Shown: positions 57,427 to 64,000 of the stretch, in pieces | Layout: each line of letters begins with the position of its first letter | Numbering within the stretch: the stretch's first letter is position 1 | DNA from: Pratylenchus scribneri | Taxonomy: Eukaryota; Nematoda; Chromadorea; Rhabditida; Pratylenchidae | DNA length: 64,000 bases | Reading direction: 5' to 3' | Assembly (NCBI GenBank): GCA_030063045.1 | Contig: JAQSEB010000033.1 | Location: 2,852,001-2,916,000, forward strand | Made by a program: the position numbers and the translations under genes | The notes under the pieces: generated by a model | The model's input: the letters and a program-made list of their open reading frames with translations, nothing else | Database searches by the model: none | Told to the model about the DNA's origin: nothing

Positions 57427-59508
57427 ATGCTCCAAAATTTGGCCATTCTCTTTCTATTCCTGTCCATCAGTTTTCGGCACTCATTGGTGGAAGCCGTCTA
57501 TGGATATGGTGAATCCGGCGGCTATTTTGATGAATCCGATGAATCTGGCGAATATGGCGGCGGATATTTTCAAGGTGGATATGGAAGGGAATATGGAGGA
57601 CAGCGACCCCAACCACCATATTATGGCCCGATGCCCGGATGGCAATTTGGCTACGCAACAGGGCCATTTTCGGCAAGAGGATTCGATGGTCCGGCAGGTT
57701 GGCCGCCTACGGCTGGAGGTCAGGAAATGGGATTGCATTGTTTTTCATTTAAAAATTTCATAAAAAGTTTTTTTATTCAAAGTTTATGTGAATAATCTAA
57801 TTCTCCTTCAAAGGGGGGCAAAATTAAGTGTAGGAAAATAAATGAAATAAATTGATAATTATTTGATTCCAAATTTAGGCCCAATTTGGCCTCAACCGCC
57901 GCCGCCCTCAACATTCGGTGCCCCTCAATATCGAATGCCCGTGATGCCAATGCCAATGCCATGGCCGCCTGCTCAGCCTCCGGCATTTCCAATGCCACCT
58001 GCGCCTCAATTCCCTTGTTATCCACCATATTCGTGCCAACCGCCAGGAACTCCTTCACCGCCGGGACAACCGCCAAGCAGTGAGGAAAAATTTAAATATT
58101 TCATTTATAAAATTTTAAAAGTTCCCGAGGTTTTTAATAAAAATAATAGGAAAAATGCCCGAAGGCTTAATCAAAGTGCAAACTTTTTAATAAAATCTAA
58201 AATATACCTAAAAGTCTAGGCCTAATTTACATAAAATTCCAGTCTTGGGCATAAAATTATGAATTAAAATTCTTAAAAATAATTTTAATAAAAATTTATT
58301 TCAATAAATTTTTCTCATATCAATTTTGATTGATGTCAAAATAATTTTAATTAATTAAAGTATTATCATCTGGAAAAATAAAATCTTTAATTTGACTTCC
58401 TTCCAATTTTCAAGCCGGACCACCATCGCCGCCTGGCACCACTCCTGCCACTCCGACGGAAGCCACAACAAGAAGTGGCGGAACTGGTTCCACAATTTCG
58501 GCATCGGCTGCAACTGGAACTGCCGCAACCCAAAGTGGAATTACAACGGCTTCTGTGACCGGCAGTACAATTTGTAAATTTAAGCAATTTAATTTTTTTA
58601 CTCCTTTTCTATATTTTTGCAGCCTCTTCCCAGGGAGCATTGAGTCAGGCACAAAGGGCCACTGTACTTCAAGTGCACAATGATTTACGGTCCACCTTGG
58701 CCCGGGGCACAGCTCGAAATCAGACAGGAACAATGCCCACAGGCGCAAATATTCTTCAATTGGTTTATGACACTGGGCTGGAGGCAACCGCACAAAGTCG
58801 GGAATTTATTTCGAATAAAAAATTTAATAAAGATTTTTATAAAATTTCTATTTTTCTTTAGGCTGGTCCCAACAATGCACATTTGAACATTCGGATACTT
58901 CCGCTCGCAACAATTCCGGCGAAAATTTGTTCTGGACCTCAAATTTGACAATTCCATTTGGTAGGGAAATAATTTAATAATATTAAAAATATAAATAAAA
59001 TGTTCCTTTTTTATATATTAATTTAATTAAATTAGGTATAAAATTTTAAAAATTATATAATTTAATTCAATTATACTAACTTATTTTAAATTTCCCAGAA
59101 CAAGTGTTGGTCGAAGCCAGCAATTTTTGGTGGCAAGAGCTGGTAAATTTTGGCATCCAAGCCAGTCTTGTTCTTTCCACCACCGAATTCAATAAAGGCA
59201 TCGGTCATTGGAGTCAGGTTTGATCAAATAAATGGACTAATTTTCCTTTATATAAAATATAGATGGCTTGGGCCACGACGGCACGTTTGGGTTGCGGCGT
59301 CAATGTTTGCTCCAATGCCACCTATGTTGTGTGCCATTATAATCCAGCGTAATGGAAATTAACAATTTTTCCCAATTTTAATATTTCTTATGCCAGGGGC
59401 AACATCATCGATCAAGTCGTCTATAAACAGGGAACTTCATGCGGCGATTGTGCGGCCGATTATTCGACTAGTTGCAATCAAACAAATTCATTGTGCATTG
59501 CACCATAA
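57427..59508 (+). CDS. Secreted CAP-domain protein with mucin-like linker
   Basis: A venom-allergen-like (SCP/TAPS) protein. Signal peptide at 1-23 (LFLFLSISFRHSLVEA), then VYGYGE and a Gly/Tyr/Glu module (57427-57719), a Pro/Met-rich module (57879-58080), a Thr/Ser/Ala linker (58415-58573), and a CAP domain over five exons (about 58622-58791, 58863-58963, 59099-59218, 59264-59351, 59398-59508). CAP landmarks: VLQVHNDLR, CTFEHSDTS, SGENLFW, GHWSQMAW (CAP1), VCHYNPAGN (CAP2), and a Cys-rich end. The His and Glu residues of the CAP cavity are present. All introns up to the CAP start are phase 1. In nematodes such proteins are secreted, some as parasitism effectors; that role here is inferred only. 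Confidence 0.88.
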
Positions 59509-60800
59509 TTGGACGGACTCAAATATTGGAGACAAAAAAAGAAATAAACCAATTTAAAAAAAAAAATTTCAATTTCACATCCAAAAATTAATAAATAAAA
59601 AAGTTGCCCCCCTATCCTTTTAGGCGCAAACCTTGTAATTCTGAAGGGTTTATAACAGTCTGTTCTGTTCAGCCCAAAATATTTATACTTCTAATAACAG
59701 CCCATTTCTCCTTTTTTGTTTCTTTCCATCCACTTCCTAAATTTCCTCACTAAATATTCAATAAAACAATCCAAAATCCATCAACAATTTCTTTTCCTCT
59801 TTCCCCGTCAACCTATTTCTAAATAAATACCGTGGCAATTATTTCAACTTCCTCGGACCCATTACCAATAAGGCCCGAGGCTGATTTTGTGTGGGGAATG
59901 TGCAGGCTTGAATTTTGATGGGGGCGGGAGGATATGCCGAGCGATGGATTTGAAGATATCGAGGATGCAAATGGGGATAGGAAATCAAGTGGTTTTAGCA
60001 TATAATTTCATGGTGAAAAGGTGGAGAAAAGAAGCCAATAAAATGGATGAGATTAGGTTAAAGCCAATGAAAGAAATAGAGAAAATTAGAGAAGGGAATT
60101 TTCAGGACCTTTAAGGCTCTTGGGCTTTGGGCCAATTTATTGATATTCTGGATGTGCGATCGATACTCATCGTGACTGTGCCAACTCTCAATCAATAAAT
60201 GGAATTGAATTCATATTCAAATGAAAATAATATCTAAAAATTTCATAACATTAATTAGGCTAATTCGCGATATTCTTTTAATTATAGGTTGCATATGAAC
60301 AACGTTATATAAAATAAATCAGCAGTATTTTGTTTTTCTAGTAATTTATCTGGTATTAATATAAAAAATGCTTTCAGAAATTGTCAATCTTCTCAATCTC
60401 AATATTGCCTAAGGGCTTTTTCTATTCATCCTACTGTACTCTCATTTTTTGTCTAATCACACTATCAATCAAATATTGCCCTAATCTGCCTTTTTAAACC
60501 CTTCAATCATTTTCCTCCACAATTTACACTTTTTGCAGCTTGCATCCCAAAAAATCCAAAAGTCAGCAAAAGGCCATTAATCACATAGGTTTGAAATTTG
60601 ACGAGCATTCTCAATGATCATATTAAGTTCCTATTTTTAGGAATAGAATAGAATAGAGGCAATCTTGAATGATCCAGACAAATATTTTGATATTATACAG
60701 TGTCTAATTTTTGCTAATTTATTAAAAATAAGGAGGGACAAAATATTTTCCGAATTAGGTATCAATTAATTTTATTCTTTCAGAATTTTAATTCTTCTAA
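59509..60800. other. Intergenic, no gene seen
   Basis: AT-rich 3' flank of the CAP gene and 5' flank of the next secreted-protein gene. Two overlapping frames at 59819-60114 on opposite strands have no recognisable content. Confidence 0.4.
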
Positions 60801-63001
60801 ATGGTTAAAATCATTCTTGCAATAATCCTAATTTATTTAAAAATTATTTCAATTTATTCGGCCGGAGGTGACGAAAAGAGTGGGAAAAATGCCGATGATA
60901 AGTATCGAAAAGAGAAAAGCTCTCCTCTGAATCCAAATTCAATTAATCGGGATCTGTCAAATTCGACAAAAACAAATCATCAATTTAATCAATTAGTTCC
61001 ATATAACAGCCACCAAAATGATTTGAGAAAAAAGGCCATGGCTAATTGGATTAGAAGCAAAAATGTTCAAAATCTACATTTTCAGGAACAAGGAGATGAA
61101 CCCCAACAGCAGATGAAGCCGAGGAGAAGCTCCCAAGAAAATGTCATTAATTTTGGTGAACTGGTTCAGCCCGTAGGAAGTAACTATTAAAATATTATTA
61201 TATTTTATAAAAATGAGGGTGCGGAATTCGGATTTTATGTGCAATTTGTCAAAATCAAATTTAAGATCTTAAGGCGCTAATTATAATGTTAAATTAAAAA
61301 ATATTGCAAAAATTAATTATTTTAATAATAAAATAATTAATTAAAAATAAATTTTAAATATAAACAAAAATCAATTGCTCAATTTTTATTTAAAGACTTT
61401 GGCTCGCACGAGCCGTTCACTATCACGTCAGGTGAAATGAATTTTGGACGACAAAATAGCGCATTCCCTTTATATAAATCAGAAGACCGACAAGAAGAAA
61501 TGAAACGCAAACAGCAATACTTCCATGCTTTGGATCCACATGATAAAAAACAAGTAATGGAAAAAGTATTGCACAAATTAACTCAGGTAAATACAATAAA
61601 ATTAAATTTGTTAAGGATAAAATAAACATTTAAAATATTAACATGCCAGACTGCTCCATCAAATGCTCAACATCAAAATCAAATTATATCAGAAAATGAT
61701 CAGCGACAATCAAATTCGACAAAATTTCGATCAACAATTGAATTTGCAAAATGGTTGCTTTCATCGAAGAAAAGTGAAGGATTGCCAATGCCTCAAAGGC
61801 ATTCACATTCTCAGCAATCATCGCAACAACAACAATTACCCATTTTGGATAAGAAAAGAAAAGGAATCCTGCTGGAATCAGAAAAAAGTGATGTGGATTC
61901 TAAAAAAAAATATTATAGGAAATTGAGTCCCAAAATGTATCGAATTTTTATTTTTTAATAAGAATTCACTTATTAGCTAAACTTAAAGCTAACAAATTGT
62001 TAAAAATATTGTTAAATGTTAATCAGATATTTTATTTACGAAAACTCTGAATTGGTCAATTTCTATTCTAATTACAATGAGATGATAAAATAATGAATTT
62101 TGAAATTTAATGAATTAATAATTTAAATATAATAATTTAATTTAAAAATACATATTAAAGTTTTAAATTATTTTCAGCTAATCCAACAGCTCATTTTCGT
62201 CCTGATAATTTTATTCAAGCATATCCACCGCAACATGATCAAAGTCAAATAGCATTTGAGGCTTTACCTTCAAATTCATTTAGTCAAAATGAAATTGAGA
62301 AGCAACAAAGGATGCGAAAATATTTTGATCAGCAACATCAAAATGATGTATTTGATCAAATTGGTGAAGGAGCAAATTGGCAAGGGCCACAACGGCAACA
62401 ACATTTATTGGATGGAGTCATTTATAATCAAATCCATCTTCCAGATCAAAATTTCATGCGGAGAGCCGTTGATCATTTGATGAAGGAAGACATTTATCAT
62501 CCACTTCCAGATCAAAATCTTATGGATAAAGCTATTAATCATCAAATCCATCTTCCAGATCAAAATCTTATGGATAAAGCTATTAATCATCAAATCCATC
62601 TTCCAGATCAAAATCTTATGGATAAAGCTATTAATCATCAAATCCATCTTCCAGATCAAAATCTTATGGATAAAGCTATTAATCATCAAATCCATCTTCC
62701 AGATCAAAATCTTATGGATAAAGCTATTAATCATCAAATCCATCTTCCAGATCAAAATCTTATGGATAAAGCTATTAATCATCAAATCCATCTTGCACAT
62801 CAATATGATGCCATTGCCGGACAACATCCAATTGCTCAGCAGCAATTTAAACCAGGGGATTTTCTCAAAACAGTACAAGAAATTAGTCAGAAATATGCCA
62901 ATTATTTCAATCAGCATGCCGAAAATATTCAAAAATTGGAAAAGGGGAAGGGAAAGAGGTTATTGTCCTCAAACGTGGCTGGGTCGGACAAAAGTTCGTA
63001 G
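60801..63001 (+). CDS. Secreted repeat-containing protein, novel
   Basis: Residues 1-20 form a signal peptide (IILAIILIYLKIISIYS). Exon 1 (60801 to about 61170) is Asn/Lys/Gln-rich. Exon 2 (about 61395-61587) includes EMNFGRQNSAFPLY and ALDPHDKKQVMEKVLHKL. Exon 3 (about 61650-61900) is Gln/Ser/His-rich, and the last exon (about 62178-63001) starts NPTAHFRPDNF. Exons 1-2 and 2-3 join in phase; the exon 3-4 junction is uncertain. The last exon carries a degenerate copy (IHLPDQNFMRRAVDHL), then six near-identical copies of the 16-residue unit IHLPDQNLMDKAINHQ, and a charged tail with a KGKGKR cluster. I recognise no known domain. Signal peptide plus recent repeat expansion is typical of fast-evolving secreted or effector proteins. 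Function unknown. Confidence 0.72.
62501..62790 (+). repeat. 48-bp coding tandem repeat, 6 copies
   Basis: In-frame 48-bp units encode the 16-residue repeat of the secreted protein. Copies appear identical even at third codon positions (for example CTTATGGATAAAGCTATTAA in each), so they arose or were homogenised recently. Confidence 0.95.
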
Positions 63002-64000
63002 GGATGATTTTTGCAGTCGATGTTTCGGTATGCGCACCCTATTTATTATCAAAGAGTGCTCCGGCACCAATGAGGGGAAAGAAGAAACGAATAGAGCAGG
63101 AAGAACTGCACGTAGTATTGAATTGGCCTGTCTTGTGTGCAGCTGCCCTAGCAGTGTTGATTTGGCTGGGCGCTTGAGTTGAATTGGCCTGTTAGTGCAG
63201 AAACACACTGGCAGTGTTGATTTTACTGTGCGTTTGCGTCGAATTGGCCTGTTAGTGCACGAGCACACTGGCAGTGGTGATTTGGTTGGGCACTTGGGTT
63301 GAATTGGCCTGTTAGTGCACGAGCACACTGGCAGTGTTGATTTGGTTGGGCACTTGGGCTAGGCACACTGGGCACTGATTGGCTGGGTGTTTGGGTTGGT
63401 CACACAGGCAATTAGGCTGGACACGGGCACAGGTGCAGTGAGTTGGTCAGTACAGACAATGAGGGAGGAGGGACGGCTCACTTTGAGTGGACCGACAGCC
63501 TAATGGGTCGACGAAGAGTTCAACTCAAACCCAGCCCAAATCCTCAATGCACAGAAGGAATTTATTTATTTATTTGTTCAAAAAAAAATGAATGCAGTCA
63601 AATTCGTGTTGACAAAAAATATTATGTTGTAGAGATGGGTTGTAGGTTGAATGAACCGAAAAAAAAAAGAAAAGTGAAGTGAGAGCGGGCCGGGAACCCC
63701 CTAAATGAGTGGAAGGAATGCTTATATAGGGGCGATACAGAGTGTGTGGAGGGGTTACAGTAAACTGGCGTACATTTGAATGGGATGCTCAAAAACAACT
63801 GAGAGGAAAAAAGTCAAAAAGGGAATGGATAGAGGGCGAAAAAGGCTAACATAAAAAATGGGCAGTGGATAAAATAAACAAAGGAACAAAATTCATCAAA
63901 TCATATTTTTTCCGCCAAATTCATCCTTTCAAACAAAAGTCGATTTATCGACAGTCCCGGGGGCCACCAGTGTTTTCAGTTGGGCTCATCCTCATCTTCG
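63002..64000. other. Unassigned region with 60-bp repeats
   Basis: Starts with about four diverged copies of a 60-bp unit (see next entry), then purine-rich and AT-rich sequence without a supported gene. The antisense Cys-rich frame at 62969-63328 translates the 60-bp repeat and is not believed. Confidence 0.45.
63119..63365. repeat. 60-bp tandem repeat, about 4 copies
   Basis: Units start near 63119, 63179, 63239 and 63299 with TTGAATTGGCCTGT, then GTGCACGAGCACACTGGCAG or variants, then TGATTTGGTTGGGCACTTGG. The last copy is partial. It begins about 120 bp after the stop codon of the secreted repeat protein. Confidence 0.9.

Noticed and set aside
62405..62932. 175-residue - strand frame with Met/Ile/Asp repeats
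   Set aside because: Antisense shadow of the 48-bp coding repeat. The + strand frame has a signal peptide exon and in-phase exons upstream.
62969..63328. Cys-rich secreted-like - strand frame of 119 residues
   Set aside because: Its regular CxCTNRPI pattern is the translation of the 60-bp tandem repeat, and it has no signal peptide.

Overview
This window is a stretch of animal nuclear genome, almost certainly from a nematode. The evidence is short introns with TTTTCAG-type acceptors, conserved single-copy animal genes split into many small exons (CNOT9, SIX1/2, TTF2, EFR3, BUD13, LENG8), a tRNA-Val(AAC), nematode-style secreted proteins with a CAP (venom-allergen-like) domain, AT-rich spacers, and dense minisatellites and foldback elements. 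A plant-parasitic (tylenchid) nematode is a reasonable guess but is not proven by the sequence.

Layout. 1-10.9 kb: gene-poor, repeat-rich DNA (32-bp minisatellite, degenerate ~145-bp repeats, several ~300-bp foldback elements). 10.9-13.1 kb: CNOT9 on the + strand, which loses its conserved C-terminus and runs directly into a cysteine-rich gene. 13.5-14.9 kb: a large 29-bp minisatellite sharing a core with the 32-bp one. 15.1-20.6 kb: a SIX1/2 homeobox gene on the - strand. I could rebuild it exon by exon with consistent phases; it has two tiny exons and a GC-AG intron, and tRNA-Val and foldback elements lie inside its introns. A triplicated segment sits in its upstream region. 23.3-27.6 kb: the SNF2 helicase part of a TTF2-like gene (- strand), without its 5' exons. 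27.6-31.6 kb: 5.8 copies of a 689-bp tandem repeat with telomere-like CCCTAA motifs.

31.6-40.9 kb: a Polinton/Maverick (adintovirus-like) endogenous DNA virus, all genes on +. In order: 5'-truncated penton-like minor capsid protein, small basic core protein, double-jelly-roll-type major capsid protein, small membrane protein, adenain-type cysteine protease, and a full-length 1403-residue protein-primed family B DNA polymerase. Integrase and packaging ATPase are not in the window. The truncated capsid gene is fused in open frame to the edge of the 689-bp array.

42.0-45.4 kb: EFR3 (+), apparently lacking its middle section. 45.8-48.6 kb: BUD13 (-), convergent with EFR3 and divergent from the LENG8/THP3-family gene at 49.2-53.7 kb (+). 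55.1-59.5 kb: two tandem related secreted proteins with Gly-rich, Pro-rich and Thr/Ser/Ala modules separated by phase-1 introns; only the second carries a CAP domain. 60.8-63.0 kb: a secreted Gln/His/Asn-rich protein ending in six near-identical 16-residue repeats. 63.0-64.0 kb: a 60-bp tandem repeat and unassigned sequence.

The most notable objects are the virus relic with its array junction, the CNOT9 to Cys-rich junction, the modular secreted pair, and the repeat-bearing secreted protein.
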